64,000 nucleotides of DNA from Domibacillus sp. DTU_2020_1001157_1_SI_ALB_TIR_016 (GCF_032341995.1 NZ_CP135439.1:1426001-1490000), one strand, 5' to 3'. Numbered from the stretch's first letter, positions 36,704 through 46,700 are shown. Numbers and translations: made by a program. The notes: generated by a model not told the origin, from the letters alone.

Positions 36704-37113
36704 CGAATAACGTTTGGGTAATCGCTGTGAGTCTTGCGCTCGCAGAGGAAAGTCCATGCTCACACAGTGCTGTGATGCCTGTAGTGATCACGCCTGGCGA
36801 AACCATAAGCCAGGGCAGCAATTTATTTTGCTGACGGCAGGGAAAACACCTACGTCCTTCTTGGATATGGTGTGAATACCTTGAAAGTGCCACAGTGACG
36901 TAGCTTTGCTAGAAATGGCAAAGGTGGAACGAGGTAAACCCCGTGAGTGAGCAACCCAAATTTTGGTAGGGGCACTTTCCGGACGAAAACGAACGAATGG
37001 AAAGGTGAAACATATAGGTGTTTCGCAGATAGATGATTGCCACCGGAGTACGAGGCCATACCCTGGCCGTTTGTAGTACAATGGTACAAAACATGGCTTA
37101 CAGAACGTTATTC
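36704..37113 (+). ncRNA. rnpB: RNase P RNA, Bacillus type (class B)
   Basis: The ends GAATAACGTTT and GAACGTTATTC close helix P1. Conserved blocks seen include GAGGAAAGTCCATGCTC, TGACGGCAGGGAAAA, GTGCCACAGTGACG, AACCCAAATTTTGGTAGGGG, AGATAGATGATTGCC and ACAAAACATGGCTTACAGAA, matching type B RNase P RNA. It is the ribozyme that removes tRNA 5' leaders. Frames predicted on the minus strand across this interval are artefacts. Confidence 0.97.
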
Positions 37114-37138
37114 AGGGTTTATGAAATCTAACTAACAC

Positions 37139-37166
37139 AGCTCTCCTTTATAGGGGAGCTTTTGTT
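37139..37166 (+). terminator. Terminator after rnpB
   Basis: AGCTCTCC and GGGGAGCT pair around TTTATA and are followed by a short T-rich run. Confidence 0.75.
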
Positions 37167-37195
37167 CTATTTGGCGGGGGAGCTGACTCCTTTTT

Positions 37196-38878
37196 ATGAA
37201 GGATTATCCAAAACAAATTAATGAATTAATCGTTAACTACATCCGTGAAGGCGTTATGGTTACGGATAAAACGGGTGTCATTTTATTTGTAAATCCAGCG
37301 TTTCAAGTAGTGACTGGCTACAAAGCAGAAGAAGTGATTGGAAAACAGCCGAGCTTTTTACAGTCGGGCCTGCACAATCGCCCATTTTATGAACAAATGT
37401 GGAAAACCATCACCCAAAAAGGACAATGGAGCGGTGAAATATGGAACCGGCGCCGCAACGGTGAGCTTTATCCAGAGTGGCTGACCATTTTGGCCGTGCA
37501 TGATGACCAGGGAAAAGCGGAACACTATATTGGTGTTTTTACCGATATTTCCGATCAGCGCTCTGCAGAAGCAGAAGCAAAAAGACTGGCCCATCAGGAT
37601 GCTTTAACGGGAGTGGCCAACCGTTACGCTTATTATACGCGAATGGCTTCTGTGATAGAAACTTCTCAAACATACAATCAAAAATTAGCTGTATTTTTAC
37701 TTGATTTGGATCGTTTCAAACAAATTAACGATACGTTCGGTCAAAAAGCGGGAGACGAGCTGCTGATGGATTTAACCAGCCGCCTGAAACGGCTGCTTGG
37801 CAATAAAGATATGATCGCCAGGCTCGGGGGAGATGAATTTTCTCTTACACTGACCCATCTCCATCACGAACGCGAGGCTTTTCAGCTGGCGGAAGCAGTA
37901 ATTTCCTCTTTTTCGGCTCCTTTTCATATTGCAGGGCAGGATATTTATATCTCAACGAGTATGGGCATCAGTTTTTTTCCTGAAGACGGCCATGACGTGG
38001 AAACGTTAATTCGGCATGCAGACAAAGCCATGGACCATTCTAAACAAACAGGGCGGAACCGTTTTTCGGTTTACCGTGAAGAGATGAACGAGGAAACGAA
38101 AGAAGCCCTGACCATGGAAATGGAGCTGCGCCGTGCCATTGAGCGAAATGAACTGATGCTTCATTATCAGCCGCAGGTTGATGCAGTTTTTAAAAAAGCA
38201 GCGGGTGCAGAAGCGCTGCTTCGATGGCATAATAAGCATTATGGTTATGTGCCGCCTGCTGTTTTTATTCCGCTGGCAGAGAAAACCGGCCTGATTATTC
38301 CAATTGGAAAATGGATTATAAGGCAGGTATGCCGTGATTTACATACATTGAGCCGACATGGGTTTACCGATTTACCAATTGCGGTAAATATATCGGCTTT
38401 GCAATTTTTACAGGATGGATTTGTGGAAACCGTCCAAGCTATTTTATATGAAGAAAATATTCTGCCGGAGCGTCTCGAACTGGAGTTAACAGAAAGTACC
38501 GTTATGCCAGACGCACAGTCTTCCATCCAAAAGCTGGACCAGTTAAAAGGGCTCGGCTTCCGGTTATCTATTGATGATTTTGGGACAGGGTATTCGTCGC
38601 TCAGTTATTTGCGCCGATTTCCTATTGACCAGCTGAAAATCGACCGAAGCTTTATTCAGCTGATGGATGAAGACGAGGATGATGCTTCGATTGTGGAAGC
38701 CATTATTACGATGGCGCATCGCCTTCATTTGAAGGTTGTGGCCGAAGGTGTTGAAAATGAGCGTCAATTTCGGCTGCTGCAGGAAGAGTCATGTGATATC
38801 GTTCAAGGCTATTTTTATTCAAAACCGATTTCTTTATCCGAGCTGATCACTTTTTTGCAAAATGATTGGCCGAAATGA
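37196..38878 (+). CDS. PAS-GGDEF-EAL cyclic-di-GMP signalling protein
   Basis: 560 residues, no membrane segment. A PAS domain (~10-125, ending YIGVFTDISDQRSAE) precedes a GGDEF domain (LGGDEF at ~211-216) and an EAL domain (AEALLRW near 339; DDFGTGYSSLSYL; LKIDRSFI). Both catalytic signatures look intact, so it may make and degrade c-di-GMP, with the PAS domain sensing an intracellular signal. It lies between rnpB and the ypsC-like gene, where B. subtilis has no such gene. The ATG 37196 ribosome site is GGGGGAG. Confidence 0.92.
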   Translation: MKDYPKQINELIVNYIREGVMVTDKTGVILFVNPAFQVVTGYKAEEVIGKQPSFLQSGLHNRPFYEQMWKTITQKGQWSGEIWNRRRNGELYPEWLTILAVHDDQGKAEHYIGVFTDISDQRSAEAEAKRLAHQDALTGVANRYAYYTRMASVIETSQTYNQKLAVFLLDLDRFKQINDTFGQKAGDELLMDLTSRLKRLLGNKDMIARLGGDEFSLTLTHLHHEREAFQLAEAVISSFSAPFHIAGQDIYISTSMGISFFPEDGHDVETLIRHADKAMDHSKQTGRNRFSVYREEMNEETKEALTMEMELRRAIERNELMLHYQPQVDAVFKKAAGAEALLRWHNKHYGYVPPAVFIPLAEKTGLIIPIGKWIIRQVCRDLHTLSRHGFTDLPIAVNISALQFLQDGFVETVQAILYEENILPERLELELTESTVMPDAQSSIQKLDQLKGLGFRLSIDDFGTGYSSLSYLRRFPIDQLKIDRSFIQLMDEDEDDASIVEAIITMAHRLHLKVVAEGVENERQFRLLQEESCDIVQGYFYSKPISLSELITFLQNDWPK

Positions 38879-38900
38879 ATCGATACGAAAAGAGGATGTT

Positions 38901-40037
38901 ATGTATACATTAATCGCAACTGCTGCGATGGGACTTGAAGCCATCGTAGCCAAAGAAGTAAAAGATCTTGGATATGAACCGAGAACAGAAAATGGAAAAG
39001 TGTATTTCGAAGGAGATGCTACTGCGATTGCACGCTGCAACATGTGGCTGCGTACAGCTGACCGTATAAAAGTGGTTGTGGCTGAATTTTATGCCAAAAC
39101 ATTTGATGAGCTTTTTGAAAAAACAAAAGCGCTTCGCTGGGAAGACTATCTGCCAAAAGACGCCTCGTTTCCTGTACAAGGGAAGTCCGTTAAATCTACC
39201 CTGTTTAGTGTTTCTGACTGCCAGGCGATTGTGAAAAAAGCCATCGTGGAGCGGTTAAAATCCGCTTATCACGTGGAAACGTGGCTGGCTGAAACAGGAG
39301 CGCGTTTTCCGCTCGAAGTGGCTCTTTTAAAAGATAAAGTAACCTTGACAATCGACGCAAGCGGTGCCGGCCTGCATAAGCGCGGCTACCGGACCGGGCA
39401 GGGAGAAGCGCCGCTGAAAGAAACGCTGGCCGCTGCCCTTGTCCAGCTGACAAATTGGTATCCTGACAAGCCGTTTGTAGACCCGTTCAGCGGCTCTGGT
39501 ACCATCCCAATTGAAGCGGCACTGATCGGCCAGAACATCGCTCCAGGCTTTAACCGCGAATTTATTTCCGAAGGCTGGGACTGGATCGGCGGGAGTATTT
39601 GGGATGAAGTACGAACGGAAGCAGAAGATAAAGCGAATTACGATCAGCCGCTTGATATCGAAGGGCTGGATGTAGATCCGAAAATGGCCCGGATTGCCGA
39701 AGCGAACGCGTTTGAAGCAGGGCTTGGAGATTTGATCCGGTTCCGCACAGAAGATGCAACGAAATTTCAAACTGATAAGGAATATGGTGTAATTGTTGGC
39801 AATCCGCCGTACGGAGAACGCCTCAGCGACCGTCCGGGCGTTGAAAAGCTGTATGCTGATTTAGGACGTGCTTTTAAGCCGCTCGATACGTGGTCCATTT
39901 ATGTATTAACGTCTCATGAAGGATTTGAAGAAGTATATGGCCGTCCGGCTACGAAAAAACGCAAGCTGTTTAACGGATTTATCCGCTGTGATTACTATCA
40001 ATACTGGGGCAAACGTCCGCCTCGCCGCGAAAGTTAA
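38901..40037 (+). CDS. ypsC: THUMP-domain rRNA guanine-N2 methyltransferase (YpsC/RlmL type)
   Basis: 378 residues. The N-terminal THUMP RNA-binding region (~1-155) is followed by a Rossmann methyltransferase domain with FVDPFSGSGTIPIEAALIG (motif I) and the catalytic GNPPYGERL. It corresponds to B. subtilis YpsC and the N-terminal half of E. coli RlmL (m2G2445 of 23S rRNA). ATG 38901 has AGAGGATG nearby; 13 upstream codons overlap the previous gene and are unlikely. It is followed by a strong hairpin. Confidence 0.92.
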   Translation: MYTLIATAAMGLEAIVAKEVKDLGYEPRTENGKVYFEGDATAIARCNMWLRTADRIKVVVAEFYAKTFDELFEKTKALRWEDYLPKDASFPVQGKSVKSTLFSVSDCQAIVKKAIVERLKSAYHVETWLAETGARFPLEVALLKDKVTLTIDASGAGLHKRGYRTGQGEAPLKETLAAALVQLTNWYPDKPFVDPFSGSGTIPIEAALIGQNIAPGFNREFISEGWDWIGGSIWDEVRTEAEDKANYDQPLDIEGLDVDPKMARIAEANAFEAGLGDLIRFRTEDATKFQTDKEYGVIVGNPPYGERLSDRPGVEKLYADLGRAFKPLDTWSIYVLTSHEGFEEVYGRPATKKRKLFNGFIRCDYYQYWGKRPPRRES

Positions 40038-40043
40038 TCATCG

Positions 40044-40081
40044 AAAAAGCCTTTGACTATTTTGCGGTCAAAGGCTTTTTC
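40044..40081. terminator. Terminator after ypsC
   Basis: AAAAAGCCTTTGAC pairs perfectly with GTCAAAGGCTTTTT. The same core recurs at 40430-40462 on the other side of the repeat locus. Confidence 0.92.
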
Positions 40082-40098
40082 TACTCTATAAAATGCCT

Positions 40099-40162
40099 GG
40101 CGGCTACACCGGTCTCAGCTGCCCGCTCGTCCCATAGGAGTCTGCACCGTCTTCCCGCCGCC
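40099..40162. repeat. Palindromic GC-rich repeat B, copy 2 (inverted)
   Basis: A 64-bp segment from GGCGGCTAC to CCCGCCGCC. Its reverse complement shares GGCGGCGGG and AGACTCCTA with 20607-20682. It is non-coding, and the interval to repeat A copy 2 shows no gene. Confidence 0.6.
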
Positions 40163-40270
40163 AAGTGGCTTGCGACAAGATTGTTTAGAGCTTATAAGGT
40201 CGTATCTTTCTGTTTAAAAAGAGAAAATGCCTATTCAGTCCTTGTTTGTGAATCTTCAATACCACTTAGT

Positions 40271-40383
40271 GAAGCCTGCCGGACGAAGACTCCTTCGGGA
40301 AGTACAGTGAGTCGGGAGACCCCGCAGGCGCAGCCGAGGAGGCTCCCGCACTGCCCTAAGGGGCGCGAAGTCCGGCCGGCTTC
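40271..40383. repeat. Palindromic GC-rich repeat A, copy 2
   Basis: 113 bp from GAAGCCTGCCGGAC to GTCCGGCCGGCTTC, near-identical to the reverse complement of 20397-20508. Shared core segments include GGGAAGTACAGTGAGTC and CGCAGCCGAGGAGGCTCCCG. Confidence 0.8.
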
Positions 40384-40429
40384 ACTGATCGGCTCTTTTT
40401 TAAAAGGGAAAGACTTTATCTACACACTG

Positions 40430-40462
40430 AGCCTTTGACCGTTTTTTTGTCAAAGGCTTTTT
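40430..40462. terminator. Second copy of the ypsC terminator
   Basis: AGCCTTTGAC pairs with GTCAAAGGCT, followed by TTTT. The downstream bases TATAAAA...GGCGGC match those after the first copy (40087-40105), so the whole block looks duplicated around the repeats. Confidence 0.8.
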
Positions 40463-40549
40463 CTGTCCTATAAAACATCCGGCGGCAAGAATATGTAAAA
40501 AGAAAACGAATAATCAGAAAACAAAAAAATAAAATGTTCGTGTTTTGTA

Positions 40550-40580
40550 TTGATTTTCTTGAATGTTATGCTATTATAAT
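40550..40580 (+). promoter_or_regulatory. Putative xpt-pbuX promoter
   Basis: TATAAT (40575-40580) lies 19 bp after TTGATT (40550-40555) and 20 bp ahead of the riboswitch aptamer. The spacing is long, so the -35 is tentative. Confidence 0.5.
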
Positions 40581-40600
40581 GATTATCAACTAAACATATT

Positions 40601-42676
<2,076 letters not shown>

Positions 42677-42724
42677 TTAAAAAATAAAAGTACTCCCACA
42701 TTTTAAAAGCGTGAAAACGTCGCG

Positions 42725-42774
42725 ACGTCATCTACATTTCTTTTACAAAAAGAGGTGGAGGTGGCGTTTTTTTT
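42725..42774 (+). terminator. Terminator after pbuX
   Basis: ACGTCATCTACATTTCTT can pair with AAGAGGTGGAGGTGGCGT using several G-U pairs and one mismatch, and is followed by eight T. It resembles the hairpin at 44891-44944. Confidence 0.7.
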
Positions 42775-42791
42775 GTGTTCAAAAAGATTAA

Positions 42792-43281
42792 CAAAAAGAA
42801 AAAACTTCTAGTGACGAATTGGAATTTAGTTTTACACTTGAACAGACTTTTGACTACTTTTTATTTACGAAGAAATCTGAAGGATTAAGGCAGCCAGCAA
42901 TAAAAAGTCACCTTGAACATTATAACTTTTTATGACGTGGTTAACCGGAACGCATCCAGAAATAAAAATGGCTTCCAATTTAACCTCGTTTACGGTGCGG
43001 CAGTGTATCTAGTCTACATGCAAAACGATCATTACAATTATAAAACCAAAATGAATGGATTAAGTGTACAAACAGTCAACGCAAGGCTGCGATTTTCAAA
43101 AACATTTTACAGCTTTCTAGAAGATGAGAACTTAATCAAAGACAACAGTATCGACAAGATCAAGCTCCTGAAATCTGATGAAAGGAAATTTACGAAGCTT
43201 ACGGATGATGAACTAAAAAGATTATTTGAGATACCGAATAAAGAGAACTTTCCCCAGTTTTGGGATTTTGTCATTTTACTT
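42792..43281 (+). pseudogene. Tyrosine-recombinase (phage integrase family) N-terminal remnant, frameshifted
   Basis: Three frames in succession spell an integrase N-terminal SAM-like domain: FTLEQTFDYFLFTKKSEGLR, then (after a T-run shift near 42927-42931) MTWLTGTHPEIKMASNLTSF, then (after a second shift near 43008-43013) VYMQNDHYNYK...NARLRFSKTFYSFLEDENLI and FTKLTDDELKRLF. The catalytic R-H-R-Y region is absent: the frame runs from the beginning of the catalytic domain directly into an unrelated winged-helix sequence. No good start codon is present. It is non-functional as a recombinase. Confidence 0.75.
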
Positions 43282-43915
43282 GACTATTTGCGCGATATTT
43301 CTCGTGAGTACCCAGGCTTGTCATTCCGTAAGCAGCGTACGATTGCTGCTGACTTTGGCGTAGAGGAGCCGGACACGATCGGCGTACGGCTTAAAAAAAC
43401 TGGCGTCTTTAGGTATCGTTAACATACTGCCCACAAAGCACAGCCCGACGATGCAGCAGACCGTAAATTTGGTGCAAATACTGCCGACTGAGCCAGCGGA
43501 AGATGAAAAACGTGGACAAGAGACGGAGGAAAACGGGGAGCATGAAGTCAATAACTCTTTTAAGGCTAGTACTAATATTAATATCAATACGTATCAGCCT
43601 ACGGCGCCGCTTACGTTTTACCAACGTTTCAAGTCGCTCATCTCGTCAACCATTGGCGAAAACCAACCGTTAATCATCCGTTTATTTGGTGTTTACAAAG
43701 GGCAGACCGCAATCCTAATCGCTTATGACAAGGGCGACCTTGAAAACATCGCTATAAGCGCGTTACATGTCGCTGTTATGTCGACCAAAAACCGCCGTAT
43801 TCATAATCTGCCGGGCTTCTTTAACGGTATTATCAGCCGTATGCTAGACCGTTATATTCGCGATGTGATTCAGCAGGAATCCGTTCCATTAACGGAACCG
43901 CTGCAGGTTTGGTGA
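43282..43915 (+). pseudogene. Winged-helix replication-type protein remnant, frameshifted
   Basis: The segment DYLRDISREYPGLSFRKQRT begins a helix-turn-helix region (AADFGVEEPDTIGVRLKK) that breaks at a run of seven A (43393-43399). Dropping one A restores a continuous protein: KK[LA]SLGIVNILPTKHSPTMQ and on through ISSTIGENQPLIIRLFGVYK to a C-terminal helical domain ending at 43915. It resembles HTH proteins of phage or integrative elements in Bacillaceae; the exact family is not identified. It is fused in frame to the integrase remnant, so it has lost its N terminus. The frame 43451-43915 alone could encode 154 residues. Confidence 0.65.
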
Positions 43916-43924
43916 AAGGCGCAC

Positions 43925-43955
43925 AAAAAAAAGGCCGCGGAAAAAGATCCGCAGC
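43925..43955 (-). terminator. Minus-strand terminator-like hairpin, copy 1
   Basis: On the minus strand GCTGCGGA pairs with TCCGCGGC and is followed by a run of eight T. A near copy lies at 44054-44082. The bases between the two copies hold no convincing gene. Confidence 0.65.
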
Positions 43956-44053
43956 ACACAAGATGAACTATGTAAAACTCGGAGATAGAGTGGCGGGTGT
44001 GTGCCACACGATAATATTTACCCACTTGGGCGCTAATGTAAACCGGGTTACAT

Positions 44054-44082
44054 AAAAAAAGCCGCGGAAAGAGATCCGCAGC
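44054..44082 (-). terminator. Minus-strand terminator-like hairpin, copy 2
   Basis: Same hairpin as at 43925-43955 (GCTGCGGA/TCCGCGGC, then seven T on the minus strand). It is ~100 bp downstream of the small minus-strand sporulation-type gene and could terminate it. No gene is seen in 44083-44178. Confidence 0.65.
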
Positions 44083-44178
44083 GATAAAAGCGCCATTTCT
44101 AGGCGATTGAGAACTCTGGGCTAGGGAATCGATGAAATGACGCCTGACGGCAGGATATAGCGTGGGGGCATTTTTTAA

Positions 44179-44286
44179 TTAATATTTAACGAATGAAGCA
44201 CCAACAATGATTAAAAGAATGAACAGCACTACAATCAGCGCAAAACCACTGCCGTTGCTGTATCCGCCTTCACCATACATACCCAT
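44179..44286 (-). CDS. YjcZ-family small sporulation-type protein
   Basis: 35 residues: a Gly/Tyr-rich head, MGMYGEGGYSNGSGF, followed by one hydrophobic helix, ALIVVLFILLIIVGASF, and VKY. This is the pattern of YjcZ-type short spore-associated membrane proteins. The ribosome site AAGGAGGTG sits at proper spacing on the minus strand. Too short for most gene-length cut-offs. Its presence supports an endospore-forming host. Confidence 0.8.
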   Translation of the reverse strand: MGMYGEGGYSNGSGFALIVVLFILLIIVGASFVKY

Positions 44287-44475
44287 ACCATTTCACCTCC
44301 TTTACAGAAGGATAGCGAAACAATTATATAAATCAATCTATCGGAATTAATCTATAATAATTGAATCTATGTTATAGGATATGAACGGAGATGCGTATCC
44401 GATTGAGCGGTTGTCTCTCTAATAATCTCTTTTTGTGAAAGAGAACAAAAAATTTAAACCGGAGGTATCAAACGG

Positions 44476-44919
44476 ATGACAAAAAGCAAAAAGAAACACA
44501 GTAGACAGCTCTCTTAAGGGCCGCCGCTAGATGGCCAACATTACCTTGCCATGGAACTTATGATAAAGCCGTATTATGACCAAAAACGTGGCCGCAATCT
44601 TCGGTTAAGCCGCTCAGAAATTGCGGAGGTCGTCGGCGTATCCTGTATGCAGCTTTATCGTTGGGAACCGCGTAAGGACTTCCAGCTTGAAAAAGGTAAA
44701 AGGCACCGCGCATACTTGGGTAAGACAACTCCGAAGAGTCCAACTCATGCGGAAATGGCTTTAAAAGGCGGAGCAGTTCATTATTTCGGCGATTATGGAC
44801 ATAATGAGACAACTGCACTGGGAGCTGCCTATCTGGCGGAACTTGCTGCGGGGTTCTGGAAGTTTCGGGATAAAAAACTCTCATGTTTGAAAGACGTCAC
44901 CTTCATTGCTTTCGATTAA
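44476..44919 (+). pseudogene. Phage-type HTH protein with internal stop, ending in a glycerol kinase fragment
   Basis: ATG 44476, with GGAGG upstream, opens MTKSKKKHSRQLS and meets TAA at 44515. The same frame continues GPPLDGQHYLAMELMIKPYY and an HTH (LRLSRSEIAEVVGVSCMQLY), as in phage terminase-small-subunit-like proteins. From about 44803 the frame reads ETTALGAAYLAELAAGFWK, the signature of the glycerol kinase C terminus, unrelated to the HTH part. I read it as a broken gene joined to a glpK scrap by deletion. Translation from ATG 44551 could still yield 122 residues. Confidence 0.65.
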
Positions 44920-44944
44920 AAGAAATGAAGGTGACGTCTTTTTT
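44891..44944. terminator. Long perfect terminator hairpin
   Basis: AAGACGTCACCTTCATT and AATGAAGGTGACGTCTT form a 17-bp perfect stem, followed by T5. Its left arm is the end of the HTH/glpK frame. The sequence resembles the pbuX terminator. Confidence 0.85.
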
Positions 44945-44989
44945 GTATACAAAAAAATTTTAAACGATGAAAGGAGTTTACCTTTTCGT

Positions 44990-45100
44990 TTCAGCCGGCT
45001 TCCGATTATTTTTCCTCAGCAAAGAAATCCTAAGGATGAAGGCAGCCGACAATAAAAAGTCACCTTGTGCGTTCCAGCTTTTTATAAAATGGTTAAAAAT
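44990..45100 (+). pseudogene. Second, more decayed integrase N-terminal fragment
   Basis: Read in one frame with stops, it spells pieces matching the first remnant: FSFQPASDYF, AKKS, RQPTIKSHL. At DNA level 45022-45095 aligns with about 42870-42942 (AAGAAATC, AAGGCAGCC and CAATAAAAAGTCACCTTG shared). It also lies just after a terminator of similar sequence, as the first copy does. It is non-coding now. Confidence 0.6.
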
Positions 45101-45180
45101 CGTTACAAAACGCTTCCCACAAAGACATATACAAAGCGGCAGAAGCAGCGATGGAGCGCTCAGAGAAGTGACTGGGCTGA

Positions 45181-45381
45181 ATGAAATACGTATTGAGCTG
45201 CGCTTATACCAGCGGCGACCGGTGTTTTGATCGGCATGGATTTGTGCAAATTAAAACAGAAATCAACAGCTGTTTAAGCCCAAATGAAGCAAAAGCATCG
45301 GATAAAGCAGAAATAGTGACTCGATTAATTCGTTACATACATTGGCAGGGCATTGACAGCTGTCTCTACCTGAGAAAATGA
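45181..45381 (+). CDS. Hypothetical 66-residue ORF
   Basis: Encodes MKYVLSCAYTSGDRCFDRHG followed by a mixed charged segment ending GIDSCLYLRK, with four cysteines. There is no clear ribosome site, and it directly follows the decayed integrase fragment. It may be a fragment or chance frame. No family recognised. Confidence 0.3.
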   Translation: MKYVLSCAYTSGDRCFDRHGFVQIKTEINSCLSPNEAKASDKAEIVTRLIRYIHWQGIDSCLYLRK

Positions 45382-45404
45382 CAAAATAAAGGAGAAGTTT
45401 TAAT

Positions 45405-45809
45405 ATGGGGAAAAAATCATTGAACATTTTAATCACGGAGCATCGGGCAAAACAGAAGGAACATCAGGATAAGGTAGTCGCTCCGCCGGAACTAAAAGCC
45501 AGTGCAAAAGAAATCTTTGAACGGGCGAAAGCGGAAGCTGCTGCGGATTATGAGGAGAAGCTGCCAGCAGTTCTTGCAGAGATTGAAGCCGCAAAAGCCC
45601 ATTATCTTTATGCTATTGCGTCTTATTCAGCATTGAAAAAGAGCGTTAATCAAAAGATTATCGAAGCCGGACGCGAAATTGGACATGATTTTCAAGCGCT
45701 GGACCTGCCGAACCTGCGCGATATTGCATGGTTTTGCCGTGACCATGATCAAGCGGACGGTTCAAAGTATACCGTATTTGAAGACGAAATCAGAAAAGCA
45801 ATCCAGTGA
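45405..45809 (+). CDS. Hypothetical phage-like helical protein
   Basis: 134 residues, ATG with AAAGGAGAAG upstream. Largely helical and charged (KASAKEIFERAKAEAAADYEEKL, then EIEAAKAHYLYAIASYSALKK). No cysteine cluster, no membrane helix, one Trp-Cys motif (AWFCRDHDQADG). It resembles small proteins of Bacillus phages or integrative elements, but I recognise no defined family. Codon use and ribosome site suggest a real gene. The bases 45810-46015 show only short fragments. Confidence 0.65.
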   Translation: MGKKSLNILITEHRAKQKEHQDKVVAPPELKASAKEIFERAKAEAAADYEEKLPAVLAEIEAAKAHYLYAIASYSALKKSVNQKIIEAGREIGHDFQALDLPNLRDIAWFCRDHDQADGSKYTVFEDEIRKAIQ

Positions 45810-46015
45810 TAATTCGGTACGAACCGCAGCATTAAGTGCAATTGATTGAAGATATCAAGGGAAATAATGCTTTTATTTGGACATTGAAGCCGCCGTTGTT
45901 CACAGCTAGACTGTTGTAATAAAAGAATCAGTATATCTTCATGAGGAAGCAAAAATCAAAATGTGCAAAATTCAACTTTAAAAAAAATTGAACTGTGTTT
46001 AACTGATATGTTTAT

Positions 46016-46174
46016 ATGACAGAAGCAGGCAGTCTTTCTGCCAGCTGGAAATGTAAAGATTATGCCATTCATACCTACAGTATTGTCTATTATACTTCAT
46101 GCAGCGCAGGACTCATTTCGGTTCATTTTACGGCAGAAGATCTACGCTTATATAAAGCATTAAAAGAAAGATAA
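46016..46174 (+). CDS. Possible 52-residue ORF
   Basis: ATG frame encoding MTEAGSLSASWKCKDYAIHT, a tyrosine-rich middle and the end TAEDLRLYKALKER. No Shine-Dalgarno sequence is apparent. The C-terminal part looks protein-like, so it may be a remnant or a leaderless small gene. Unknown function. Confidence 0.3.
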   Translation: MTEAGSLSASWKCKDYAIHTYSIVYYTSCSAGLISVHFTAEDLRLYKALKER

Positions 46175-46231
46175 CAGCTTAATGACAAAATATTGCTTCT
46201 TTACATAAATATTAAAAAACATGAACTCCAT

Positions 46232-46255
46232 GTTTATTATTTCTATAGAGGGTAT
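46232..46255 (+). promoter_or_regulatory. Sigma-B-type promoter
   Basis: GTTTAT (46232-46237) and GGGTAT (46250-46255) are separated by 12 bp, matching the general-stress sigma-B consensus GTTTAA-N12-15-GGGTAT at 11 of 12 positions. It lies 35 bp ahead of the DUF2512 gene. Confidence 0.75.
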
Positions 46256-46289
46256 TAACTGAGCAATGAAGAAAAAGGAGGAAATGTTT

Positions 46290-46700
46290 TTGGATCACGT
46301 TAAAGCGATTATCATTAAGTTTGTGATGATTGCAATTGTACTGGGGATCGTGCTTACTGGATTTTACCAGGGAGAACTCAGTGATACACTCCTCATTAGT
46401 GCTGTTCTTTCAGTTGTTGCATATATCATCGGCGATTTGCTTATATTCCACAAAGAAGGCGATGATTATGAGCGTAAGGAAGATCACGTTCAAAGAAACG
46501 TTCTTGCTTCTGTGTCAGATGCGATACTAGCTTTTTTTGTTGTGTCGCTTATGGGCAGATCACTTTTAATTAACGGCGGGGATGTTTTAACAGCGGCGTT
46601 TATCTCAGCGATTCTTGTAGCAGCTGGTGAATGGTTCTTCCATAAGTACTTAGACAATCATGTGTTTGACGATGAACACGCTCACAATCATATAAGATAA
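46290..46700 (+). CDS. DUF2512 (YndM-like) membrane protein
   Basis: 136 residues with four hydrophobic helices and a His-rich tail (DDEHAHNH). The family start MDHVKAIIIKF is obtained from TTG 46290, which has a perfect AAGGAGG eight bases upstream; ATG 46266 and ATG 46284 fit the ribosome site poorly. The helix pattern and YIIGDLLIF motif match DUF2512/YndM proteins. The sigma-B-type promoter suggests general-stress induction. Function unknown. Confidence 0.8.
   Translation: MDHVKAIIIKFVMIAIVLGIVLTGFYQGELSDTLLISAVLSVVAYIIGDLLIFHKEGDDYERKEDHVQRNVLASVSDAILAFFVVSLMGRSLLINGGDVLTAAFISAILVAAGEWFFHKYLDNHVFDDEHAHNHIR

Noticed and set aside
36657..37094. Three overlapping minus-strand frames of 60-97 residues.
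   Set aside because: They lie entirely on the RNase P RNA gene.
40181..40438. 85-residue plus-strand frame upstream of xpt.
   Set aside because: It covers repeat A copy 2 and the duplicated terminator; there is no ribosome site.
44967..45230. 87-residue frame after the 44.9-kb terminator.
   Set aside because: It is an alternative-frame reading of a decayed integrase fragment, whose true frame carries stops.
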